A stretch of DNA of 35,846 nt from an uncultured Alistipes sp. (GTDB lineage: Bacteria > Bacteroidota > Bacteroidia > Bacteroidales > Rikenellaceae), in contig CALDPX010000052.1 of NCBI GenBank assembly GCA_937911745.1, positions 1 through 35,846 of the forward strand. Reading direction: 5' to 3'. Of this stretch, positions 1-7,206 are shown piece after piece. The position numbers and the translations under genes are program-made. The notes beneath the pieces are model-generated. The model worked only from the letters and a program-made list of their open reading frames with translations, had not been told where the DNA came from and did not search any database. The stretch's first letter is position 1, and the number at the start of each line of letters is the position of its first letter.

Positions 1-445
1 GACTCCCTCCCCCTAATTCACGGGTATTAAAAAAGATACCCGTGAATTAGGGGGGTGTTTTACAGGGGTAACAGGGGTTGCAGGGGTAGCATACTAAGAT
101 TCCTTGTAACCCTTGTAACCCTCCCCTAAGTTAGGGGAGGGTGCTGCGAAACAGCGGGAGAGGTATGTATTGCTCCCCTAAGTTAACGTGAGTTTCGCGA
201 ATTTCAACAAGTTGAAATTCCGAGACATCCGCTTTTTCAAAGAGCCTTTTGAGGCTCTTTGACCAAGTCCCTCCTTTGACAAAGGAGGGATTTAGGGAGG
301 AATGTAAATACTAAGCAGCCCACGCAGTGGGCTAAGGGGCTTGAGTAGCAAGCCCTAACGTGAGGTTTGCGGAAATGGCGCAATCGCAAGCCCATCATTA
401 ACAGATTGTTAGCAGTGCGCCATTTTCGCGAAACTCACGTTAAAA
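1..445. repeat. Cluster of fold-back (palindromic) intergenic sequences
   Basis: No gene is visible in this stretch. It is a chain of inverted repeats: 9-27 with 36-54 (19 bp perfect), 118-129 with 131-142 (12 bp perfect, 1-nt centre), 237-247 with 252-262 (11 bp), 268-277 with 281-290 (10 bp), 317-323 with 327-333 (7 bp), 337-343 with 349-355 (7 bp) and 356-382 with 416-442 (27 positions, 24 Watson-Crick, two G-U, one mismatch). A perfect 19-bp inverted repeat (183-201 and 425-443) brackets most of them. This could be a degenerate MITE-like element, a nested set of small repeats, or a structured RNA. I see no transposase or target duplication. Confidence 0.7.
9..60 (+). terminator. Strong hairpin, probable terminator of a gene left of the window
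   Basis: A perfect 19-bp stem (9-27 with 36-54) closes an 8-nt loop, TAAAAAAG, and is followed by GTGTTTT. The stem is strong but the T-run is short. The loop and inner six base pairs are identical to those of the minus-strand terminator at 24222-24251. Confidence 0.55.
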
Positions 446-557
446 ATGTATGGGTATGCGAAGCGGGGTTGATACGAGTCTACCCTTATAACTCCGTTGC
501 TTATACTCTTTTTTGATATTTTTCGACTCTTAATTCCCGAATTTCGATTATAATTGG

Positions 558-565
558 TATATTTG
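558..565 (+). promoter_or_regulatory. Candidate -7 element for the FKBP lipoprotein pair
   Basis: TATATTTG fits the Bacteroidota -7 consensus TAnnTTTG and lies 22 nt before the first ATG of the downstream gene. No TTTG-like -33 box is found at the usual 19-20 bp spacing, so this is a half-match only. Confidence 0.4.
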
Positions 566-587
566 TCGGTTAATTTAGGCATAGACT

Positions 588-1145
588 ATGCATTCGGTTA
601 TGACTATGAGACATAAATTGGTGTTTTTTGTTGCGGTGGTGGCAATGGTTACCTCCTGTATCGCTGTGGATGAATTCTCGCCTAAGCAGCGCATACAAAT
701 TGAAAACTATCTGAATAATAACCAATTGGAGTATTCAATTACTTCCGATAGTGCATATGTCCATTTGGCGGGCAACAAGTATCTTGCCGAAGGAGAGTTG
801 AGAAGAGGAGGCGCAGAAGTAGGTAATAAGGTGACCTTCAACTTTGAGGCCTATACATTCTCGTCAGTTCCTGCAACGACGCCCTATTATACCAACAAGC
901 GCTATCTTGCCGAGAGTTTAACCAACATTAACACCTCATATTGGAATTTTGAACCGAGAGAGGTTAGACTGGGTGATGGTGAGATACTAAACTCTCTCGA
1001 AGAGTCGTTAGAAGGTAGCATTGCTGGCGACTCATTGGTTGTCTTTCTGACCTCCTCGATAGCCTATGGCGAGGGTGGTATGGGCACTGTTCCTGCCAAT
1101 ACGGCTGTGATGTTTGTCCTTACGGTTGAGAAGATTGAGGAGTAG
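588..1145 (+). CDS. FKBP-type peptidyl-prolyl isomerase-like lipoprotein
   Basis: A 185-residue exported protein. The N-terminus has a basic-hydrophobic signal sequence ending in a lipobox (MVTSC, Cys24 from the first ATG), so it should be lipid-anchored in the envelope. Residues about 75-184 resemble an FKBP domain: a strand with GNKVTFNFEAYTF, then GSIAGDSLVVFLTSSIAYG, then a C-terminal VPANTAVMFVLTVEKI that matches the usual IPPNTxLxFxVxL ending. Such proteins catalyse or mimic prolyl isomerisation and assist folding of exported proteins. ATG codons at 600 and 606 give a more compact signal peptide and are equally plausible starts. The next gene, 42 nt on, is a larger member of the same type, so the two are probably co-transcribed. 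Domain assignment is by motif; activity is unproven. Confidence 0.75.
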   Translation: MHSVMTMRHKLVFFVAVVAMVTSCIAVDEFSPKQRIQIENYLNNNQLEYSITSDSAYVHLAGNKYLAEGELRRGGAEVGNKVTFNFEAYTFSSVPATTPYYTNKRYLAESLTNINTSYWNFEPREVRLGDGEILNSLEESLEGSIAGDSLVVFLTSSIAYGEGGMGTVPANTAVMFVLTVEKIEE

Positions 1146-1187
1146 AAACAAAAGGAATTGTAGATAAGTAAACAATATAGACAAGAT

Positions 1188-2516
1188 ATGAATTTTCGCA
1201 AAATGATACGATTAGCCTCTGCAACACTGCTTGTGTTGGCGGCTATGATAACATCGTGTGCTACCCCAAGTTCAATCGACTTCGATACCTTGGAAGATGA
1301 GTCGCTCAGGGCGTGGATGGATAAGAACCATCCCAATTGGGAGAGTGATCCTAATTGGAAGCGTACCGAGAGTGGTGTCTATATTCAGTGGATGAAGCAC
1401 GCAACGCCTGCTGACTCGCTCGCCGAAGATGGAGATTGGGTGAGGATTGACTATACGGGTAAGACGCTCGATGGCAACATCTTCTACACGCGTGATGCCG
1501 GAGTGGCGAAGATTCAGGGAACATATAGCCGTAGGGCACACTATGTCGACGACTTTGTCTATCTCTATTCCGAGAATTCCTCGCTGCCCAAAGGTATGTA
1601 CGAGGCGTTAACGAATATGAAGGTGGGCGATATGACAAGAGTTATTATGCCCTCTGGAATGTATAAGGGTGCGGGCGGTTACAACTCCACCAACGTGGGT
1701 TATAATGGTCAGTGGGGGGCGGATGGTAACAAACCCGTCATAATCGACTCGCTGATAGTGCGCGAAGTATCCGAGGACCCCATTACGCTCGAAAACCGAC
1801 AAGTAAATGCTTATGCAACAGAGCGTTGGGGACTTGTGGAAGCAGATACTTTGTCCAAGGGACTCTATGTGCAACTGATGACACCCTTCCCGCTCAAACG
1901 CGACTCGGTGGTTACTGCCGAAAAGACCGACTCTGTGCTTTCGTGCTACTACAAAGGGTATTTCCTTGATGGCTTTGTCTTTGACAGCAACATAGACTCG
2001 GTGCAGATGCGTGCATGGGGTGAGGTTGTGAATGAGGGCCCTATGGAGTGGGATATGAAGAAGACCTCAATGATTGCGGGCTTCAAGGAGGCGTGTGTTA
2101 ATGCTTGTTATGGCGACCACCTGAGAGTTGTCTTTACCTCCGCCTATGGATATGGCATATCGGGTAGTGCTGCAAGGGCTGTGACCGAGTCAAGCGGCTC
2201 CTCCACATCCGACCTGATGGATTATTACAACTATTTGAACTATTACAGTTATATGAATAGTATGTATGGTGGCGGCTATGGTTATGGTGGCTATGGTGGT
2301 TATTATAACAACTACTACAACAACTATTACAATCCCTACGCTTACGACTATTACAACAGTAGCAGTTCTTCGTCATCCTCGTCTGTGGAGGATGAAGAAG
2401 AGGAGGTGAAAGTAACCATCTCAACCGAGATTTTGCCCTTTACACCCCTTGTTTTTGAGATTTGGGTGTGTGCCGATAATGGCACCGATGACGACTTGCC
2501 ACACAACGACCTCTAA
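1188..2516 (+). CDS. Two-domain FKBP-like lipoprotein with Tyr/Gly/Ser-rich insertion
   Basis: A 442-residue lipoprotein with a signal peptide ending AMITSC (Cys24). Residues about 83-195 form one FKBP-like domain (GDWVRIDYTGKTLDGNIFY, then MKVGDMTRVIMPSGMY, then KPVIIDSLIVREV). Residues about 248-430 form a second (CYYKGYFLDGFVFDSNI, MIAGFKEACVNACYGD, VVFTSAYGYG, then LPFTPLVFEIWV). The second domain is split by an insertion at about residues 331-413 that is rich in Tyr, Gly and Asn, then a run of nine Ser and an acidic stretch. It sits where FKBPs have the flap loop between YG and IPPNTPL. The role is probably periplasmic or surface folding assistance. It pairs with the preceding lipoprotein and is followed by a terminator hairpin. 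FKBP assignment is fairly sure; the function of the insertion is unknown. Confidence 0.78.
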   Translation: MNFRKMIRLASATLLVLAAMITSCATPSSIDFDTLEDESLRAWMDKNHPNWESDPNWKRTESGVYIQWMKHATPADSLAEDGDWVRIDYTGKTLDGNIFYTRDAGVAKIQGTYSRRAHYVDDFVYLYSENSSLPKGMYEALTNMKVGDMTRVIMPSGMYKGAGGYNSTNVGYNGQWGADGNKPVIIDSLIVREVSEDPITLENRQVNAYATERWGLVEADTLSKGLYVQLMTPFPLKRDSVVTAEKTDSVLSCYYKGYFLDGFVFDSNIDSVQMRAWGEVVNEGPMEWDMKKTSMIAGFKEACVNACYGDHLRVVFTSAYGYGISGSAARAVTESSGSSTSDLMDYYNYLNYYSYMNSMYGGGYGYGGYGGYYNNYYNNYYNPYAYDYYNSSSSSSSSSVEDEEEEVKVTISTEILPFTPLVFEIWVCADNGTDDDLPHNDL

Positions 2517-2593
2517 GCGGGTAGGTTTCGTGAACCTGAACTTGTCTGGATTCCGAAACACACGTTCACCTGATAACAACTTTGTGACCAATG

Positions 2594-2650
2594 ATGCAAC
2601 TGTAATCTGCACATTTTTGTGGGTTTACAGTTGCATTTATTTTGTGCAAC
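2594..2650 (+). terminator. Terminator after the FKBP lipoprotein genes
   Basis: A perfect 12-bp stem (2594-2605 with 2635-2646) encloses a 29-nt loop that contains a smaller CACA/TGTG stem. It is followed by a T-rich TTTATTTTG tail. The stretch 2651-2941 beyond it shows nothing I can assign. Confidence 0.55.
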
Positions 2651-2941
2651 TGTGTTAATGGGCAAAAGTGTGGGGCTTGTGAAAATGATATAATGTCTTA
2701 TTGTGGTAAATGAATGTATCAGGACTCTGCAATTGCTCATACTTTATGTTCTTTTTGGTGGTGTGTCGTGATGGTCAAAAACAGACTTTTGAGCATGAGT
2801 GAATGTGTTGGTAATAAAGTGCGGTGGAGGATAATATGACGCTCTAATTATCGGACTATATAGCTGTTTCTTAGTCAATTATGCAATTAATCATCAATCC
2901 GTAAAACTCTAAATAAGTCCGCAAAATTAACCCCCCGAAAA

Positions 2942-2972
2942 TTTGTTTAATCAATATAAAAACCTACCTTTG
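2942..2972 (+). promoter_or_regulatory. Promoter of the polysaccharide operon
   Basis: TTTG at 2942-2945 and TACCTTTG at 2965-2972 are separated by exactly 19 bp, a full match to the Bacteroidota sigma-ABfr consensus. Transcription should start near 2979, giving a leader of about 175 nt before the UpxY-like gene. No flanking inverted repeats of the invertible-promoter type were seen, so phase variation is not supported. Confidence 0.8.
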
Positions 2973-3049
2973 TAATCGCTAAGTTACTCATATTGTGTAC
3001 ATGAAAGACTTAGTGAAGTGTAAAAGAGCCCCGTGGAGTGGGTTAAATA

Positions 3050-3104
3050 ATTGGTAATCACCATATTATGTGGCTACCAATGTCCCCAAATTGTGCCCAT
3101 TTGG
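3050..3104 (+). promoter_or_regulatory. Structured leader of the polysaccharide operon (possible antitermination target)
   Basis: Two hairpins lie between the promoter and the NusG-like gene. The first pairs 3050-3061 with 3070-3081 (12 positions, one mismatch and one G-U) around an 8-nt loop. The second pairs 3086-3091 with 3099-3104 (6 bp). Neither has a T-run, so they are not ordinary intrinsic terminators. In Bacteroides, UpxY proteins act on the 5' leader of their own operon; these hairpins are the obvious candidates here, by inference. Confidence 0.45.
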
Positions 3105-3155
3105 TACACAAACACTACCGCTTTATTGGTTTTGTGCCGATTATAAACAAATGCA

Positions 3156-3716
3156 ATGTACGAAGTAATGGCAGAAAATAGCAATTCCAACCTCAATGTG
3201 GAGTGGTATGTGATGAGGGTTACTTATCAGAGGGAACTTGTGGCTCGCAGACTGTTGGAGGAGATGGGTATTGTTTGTTTTGTGCCAACCGAGAAAGTCA
3301 AAAAGCGCAAAACTGGTGGAGGATACAAGTATCAAGAGGTTGCAAGACTCCACAATTACATCTTTGTTCACACCTCACAGGCAGTTTTGCAAGAGATCAA
3401 AAACACAAAAATCCCATATTTACGCTATATTATGGCGAAGGACGAGAGTGGCAGGAGTGTGCCTCAGTTTGTACCCGTCGACCAAATGGAGAGTTTTATG
3501 GATATCTGTCGCAGCAGTGGCGCAAAGGTGCTAGCTTGTGATGTAAAATTTAGGGCGGGCGACAAGGTGAGAATTCTTGTCGGACCACTCAAAGGAGTAG
3601 AGGGTGTTTATGTTCGCACTGCGTCACGCCACGAGAAGAGGGTGGTGGTGCAAATTGAGGGCGTGGCTGCCGTGGCTACCGCCGCCATCCCCGCCTCGGA
3701 GGTGGAAAAAGTGTGA
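3156..3716 (+). CDS. upxY: UpxY-like transcription antiterminator (NusG paralog)
   Basis: A 186-residue protein of the NusG superfamily. Residues about 15-110 make the NGN domain (VEWYVMRVTYQRELVARRLL, PTEKVKKRKTGG, HNYIFVH). Residues about 126-165 make a KOW domain (FRAGDKVRILVGPLKGVEG). UpxY proteins bind RNA polymerase and prevent premature termination in the leader of long capsule operons, usually the operon they head. Length and first-gene position fit that family rather than housekeeping NusG. ATG 3156 is used; ATG 3168 (MAENSN) is an alternative. The gene follows a strong promoter and a structured leader. No UpxZ-type inhibitor gene follows, unlike many Bacteroides loci, so cross-locus repression is not encoded here. 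Confidence 0.88.
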   Translation: MYEVMAENSNSNLNVEWYVMRVTYQRELVARRLLEEMGIVCFVPTEKVKKRKTGGGYKYQEVARLHNYIFVHTSQAVLQEIKNTKIPYLRYIMAKDESGRSVPQFVPVDQMESFMDICRSSGAKVLACDVKFRAGDKVRILVGPLKGVEGVYVRTASRHEKRVVVQIEGVAAVATAAIPASEVEKV

Positions 3717-3775
3717 TGATCAATCGCTATCCCTTTTAACAGAATCACAAACTTCTAACAAACCACACTATTTGT

Positions 3776-4783
3776 ATGAATTCGGAGTTAATCACATTCA
3801 ACGAAACGCAAAACGATTATTCTACTATCCACTTGTATTTTAACGAAGAGATGCATTCGTGGATCGCCTACGGATATTCGGCATATTCTCTACGATTAAT
3901 AATTAAACGCAAATTTATTGATAGTATCCGAGGTTTCTCGACCACGATGCAGATGCCATACACTGTTGTAAACAAGGATGTCCTCAAAAGATTATGTACA
4001 GACATTCCAGTCAAAAAGATTGAAAATGAATACTATGTCGTAACCGCTCCCGAGGAGTTTGATCCCAACGACTACAAACGCTGGGTTAACAAGCTCCGTG
4101 AGGAACTTGCTGCCAACGGTGGTTTTAATACCCAGACACACATTAGCCACCTTGTTCCCAAAGACAAGTTTATCAAGGATGGTATGAGTGATTTTTCTCG
4201 CAACTCAAAGAGATTGTTCGACTTGTTTGCATCTTTTGTTTTGTTGGTGATTTTCTCTCCAGTATTCCTGATTTGCGCGATATTGGTTCGCAAGGAAGAT
4301 GGCGGACCTGCAATTTTCAAGCAAGAGCGCATAGGTCGCTTTGGGCGTCCTTTCTATATTTATAAGTTTCGTACTATGAGATTGGATGCAGAAGCGATGG
4401 GACCACAATTGAGTCACGGTGGTGGAGAGGGTGACCCCCGTCTTACAAAAATTGGTAAATTTTTGAGAGCACATCACCTTGATGAGTTGCCACAGTTGTG
4501 GAATGTTTTCTGTGGCGATATGGCATTTGTCGGTCCTCGTCCAGAGCGCAAGTTCTATATTGATCAGATCTTGGAGCACGACAAACGCTATGAATACCTC
4601 TACCAGATTCGTCCTGGTGTAACCTCGTATGCCACTTTTTACAACGGCTACACAGATACGATGGAGAAGATGCTCCGCCGTCTCGAATATGACCTTTACT
4701 ATCTCGGTCACAGGTCGTGGTGGTTCGATATTAAGATTCTATTGAAAACATTCTTTGGTATCGTAGGAGGTAAGAATTTCTAA
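3776..4783 (+). CDS. Initiating sugar-1-phosphate transferase (monotopic phosphoglycosyl transferase)
   Basis: A 335-residue enzyme that should transfer the first sugar phosphate from a UDP-sugar to undecaprenyl phosphate at the inner membrane. The catalytic half starts at about residue 144: one membrane helix (about 148-171), a FKQERIGRFGRPFYIYKFRTM block (181-201), and HLDELPQLWNVFCGDMAFVGPRPE, with the Asp-Glu dyad at 236-237 as in PglC/WcaJ enzymes. It lacks the four N-terminal membrane helices of WcaJ/WbaP. Instead it has about 140 soluble residues I do not recognise, making it longer than the roughly 200-residue PglC type. It stands first among the biosynthetic genes, as usual for the initiating transferase. 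The sugar it uses cannot be told from sequence. Confidence 0.9.
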   Translation: MNSELITFNETQNDYSTIHLYFNEEMHSWIAYGYSAYSLRLIIKRKFIDSIRGFSTTMQMPYTVVNKDVLKRLCTDIPVKKIENEYYVVTAPEEFDPNDYKRWVNKLREELAANGGFNTQTHISHLVPKDKFIKDGMSDFSRNSKRLFDLFASFVLLVIFSPVFLICAILVRKEDGGPAIFKQERIGRFGRPFYIYKFRTMRLDAEAMGPQLSHGGGEGDPRLTKIGKFLRAHHLDELPQLWNVFCGDMAFVGPRPERKFYIDQILEHDKRYEYLYQIRPGVTSYATFYNGYTDTMEKMLRRLEYDLYYLGHRSWWFDIKILLKTFFGIVGGKNF

Positions 4784-4795
4784 ATAAAGGGGTAA

Positions 4796-6118
4796 ATGAA
4801 AATTGCAGTTGCGGGAACAGGGTATGTGGGCTTGTCGATAGCCACGCTGCTGGCGCAGCACAACGAAGTTGTGGCGGTGGATGTGGTGCCCGAGAAGGTA
4901 GAACTTATCAATGATAGAAAATCGCCTATCCAGGACGAGTACATCGAAAAGTTTCTTGCCGGAAAGGCACTCAATCTTAGGGCAACGCTCAATGGTAGGG
5001 AGGCTTATGGTCAAGCCGAAATGGTGGTTATTGCCGCACCTACCAACTACGACCCTCAGCTCAACTTTTTCGATACCCACCATATAGAGGATGTTATCGA
5101 CCTTGTTTTGGAGGTTAATCCTGATGCTATAATGATTATTAAATCGACAATCCCTGTGGGGTATTGTCGCTCGCTATATGTGAAATATGCCTTCCGTTTC
5201 CTCACCGAAGAGAGACTCAGAGGCAAAAAGTTCAACCTGCTCTTCTCTCCCGAGTTCCTGAGGGAGAGCAAGGCACTATACGATAACCTCTACCCCTCGC
5301 GCATTATCGTTGGTATTCCCAAAGTAATTGATCGCGAACAGTTTGCGGGCGAGAATAAGGCTATCGAGATGATTGCCGATATTCCCGCACTCGAAAGGGC
5401 TGCAAACACGTTTGCCGAGTTGTTGCAGCAGGGCGCAATAAAGGAGAATATACCCACTCTCTTTATGGGTATGAAGGAGGCTGAGGCGGTGAAACTCTTT
5501 GCAAATACCTACCTCGCCCTGAGGGTTAGTTTCTTCAACGAACTTGATACATATGCTGAGATGAAAGGTCTTGATACGCAGGAGATTATCGGTGGTGTTT
5601 GCCTCGACCCGCGTATCGGCAGCCACTACAACAACCCCTCCTTTGGCTACGGCGGCTACTGTCTGCCCAAGGATACCAAGCAACTTTTGGCAAACTACGA
5701 TGCTGTGCCGCAGAATATGATGTCGGCCATTGTGGAGAGCAACCGTACGCGCAAGGATTTCATCGCCGACCAAGTTTTGGCCAAAGCGGGATATTACACC
5801 GCATCGAGCCAATGGAATGCCGAGAGAGAGCGGGAGTTGGTGGTGGGTGTCTATAGGCTCACGATGAAAGCGGGCTCGGACAACTTCCGCCAAAGTGCCA
5901 TTCAGGGCGTTATGAAACGCATCAAGGCAAAGGGCGCAAAGGTAATCATCTATGAGCCTACGCTGCCCAATGGTTCCACATTCTTCGGCTCGGAGGTGGT
6001 GGGCGATTTGGTAGAGTTCAAGGCTCGCTCACAAGCCATCATCGCCAATCGCTACGATAGCGAACTCGACGATGTGATAGAGAAGGTCTATACACGAGAT
6101 GTTTTCAAGAGAGATTAA
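4796..6118 (+). CDS. ugd: UDP-glucose 6-dehydrogenase
   Basis: A 440-residue NAD-dependent nucleotide-sugar dehydrogenase, expected to oxidise UDP-glucose twice to UDP-glucuronate in the cytoplasm. The N-terminus MKIAVAGTGYVGLS is the Rossmann NAD site; STIPVGYC (117-124) and SPEFLRESKAL (151-161) are family motifs; the catalytic Cys289 lies in GYGGYCLPKDTKQL. The closing C-terminal domain is present through about residue 440. The next gene is a UDP-glucuronate 4-epimerase, which supports UDP-GlcA rather than UDP-ManNAcA as the product. Start at 4796 follows AAGGGGTAA, a usable ribosome site. The dehydrogenase family is certain; the exact substrate is inferred from this neighbour and the motifs. 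Confidence 0.9.
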   Translation: MKIAVAGTGYVGLSIATLLAQHNEVVAVDVVPEKVELINDRKSPIQDEYIEKFLAGKALNLRATLNGREAYGQAEMVVIAAPTNYDPQLNFFDTHHIEDVIDLVLEVNPDAIMIIKSTIPVGYCRSLYVKYAFRFLTEERLRGKKFNLLFSPEFLRESKALYDNLYPSRIIVGIPKVIDREQFAGENKAIEMIADIPALERAANTFAELLQQGAIKENIPTLFMGMKEAEAVKLFANTYLALRVSFFNELDTYAEMKGLDTQEIIGGVCLDPRIGSHYNNPSFGYGGYCLPKDTKQLLANYDAVPQNMMSAIVESNRTRKDFIADQVLAKAGYYTASSQWNAERERELVVGVYRLTMKAGSDNFRQSAIQGVMKRIKAKGAKVIIYEPTLPNGSTFFGSEVVGDLVEFKARSQAIIANRYDSELDDVIEKVYTRDVFKRD

Positions 6119-6135
6119 AACACACACAGTATAGT

Positions 6136-7194
6136 ATGAAAGTACTTGTTACGGGAGCCGCAGGTTTTATTGGTTCCAACTTGGTCGAAAGACTGCTTAC
6201 AACCGAAAGCCCCATTGAGATTGTGGGCTTGGATAGTGTGAATGACTACTACGATGTTAGCATTAAGGAGTATAGGCTCCGCAAACTTACCGCACTTGCC
6301 GAGCAATATCCCGAGAGTAAATGGGAGTTTGTGAAGGGTAACTTGGCAGATAAGGCTCTAATTGATAGGCTTTTTGCCGAGAATGACTTTGAGGTAGTGG
6401 TTAACCTCGCCGCACAAGCAGGTGTGCGCTACTCCATCACTAACCCCGATGCCTACATCGAGAGTAACCTGATTGGTTTCTACAACATCTTGGAGGCTTG
6501 CAGACATAGTTACGATGGTGGTAAGAGGGGAGTGCAGCACCTCGTTTATGCTTCGAGTAGCTCGGTCTATGGTAGCAACAAGAAGGTGCCCTATTCGATA
6601 GACGACAAGGTGGATAACCCTGTGTCGCTCTATGCCGCTACCAAGAAGAGCAACGAGCTGTTGGCTCACTCTTACAGCAAACTCTACAACATTCCCTCGA
6701 CAGGACTCAGGTTCTTTACGGTCTATGGTCCTGCTGGACGCCCCGATATGGCATACTTCGGCTTTACGAATATGTTGCGCAAGGGCGAAATAATCAAGAT
6801 TTTCAACTACGGCAACTGCAAACGCGATTTCACCTATGTGGACGATATCGTGGAGGGTGTACAGCGTGTGATGCACAAGGCACCCGAGCGTAGGGTGGGC
6901 GAGGACGGGCTGCCCGAGCCTCCTTATGCCGTATATAACATAGGCAACTCCAACCCCGAGAACCTCTTAGACTTTGTGGACATTCTGCAACAAGAGTTGG
7001 TGAGGGCTGGTGTGCTGCCCGAGGACTACGACTTTGAGTCGCACAAGGAACTCGTGGCAATGCAGCCCGGCGATGTACCCGTGACCTTTGCCGACACCTC
7101 GGCTTTGGAGCGTGACTTCGGCTTCAAACCCCACACCCCTCTGCGCGAGGGTTTGCGTAGGTTTGCAGAGTGGTATAAAGAGTTTTACGGATAA
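6136..7194 (+). CDS. UDP-glucuronate 4-epimerase (NAD-dependent epimerase)
   Basis: A 352-residue extended short-chain dehydrogenase/reductase. GAAGFIGSN (7-15) binds NAD; the catalytic YxxxK is Tyr166-Lys170 in SLYAATKKSNELLAHSYS, a form typical of CapI/LpsL-type uronate epimerases; RFFTVYGPAGRPDMAYF and CKRDFTYVDDIVEG are further family marks. It should convert UDP-GlcA, made by the preceding dehydrogenase, to UDP-GalA. The gap to that gene is 17 nt. The product would feed a galacturonate-containing polysaccharide. A related 4-epimerase specificity (UDP-Glc or UDP-GlcNAc) is less likely given the neighbours on both sides. Confidence 0.85.
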   Translation: MKVLVTGAAGFIGSNLVERLLTTESPIEIVGLDSVNDYYDVSIKEYRLRKLTALAEQYPESKWEFVKGNLADKALIDRLFAENDFEVVVNLAAQAGVRYSITNPDAYIESNLIGFYNILEACRHSYDGGKRGVQHLVYASSSSVYGSNKKVPYSIDDKVDNPVSLYAATKKSNELLAHSYSKLYNIPSTGLRFFTVYGPAGRPDMAYFGFTNMLRKGEIIKIFNYGNCKRDFTYVDDIVEGVQRVMHKAPERRVGEDGLPEPPYAVYNIGNSNPENLLDFVDILQQELVRAGVLPEDYDFESHKELVAMQPGDVPVTFADTSALERDFGFKPHTPLREGLRRFAEWYKEFYG

Positions 7195-7206
7195 AAGTAC
7201 AATTCT

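Noticed and set aside
2973..3155. Invertible promoter for phase variation of the capsule operon
   Set aside because: No inverted repeats flanking the promoter and no recombinase gene nearby in the window.
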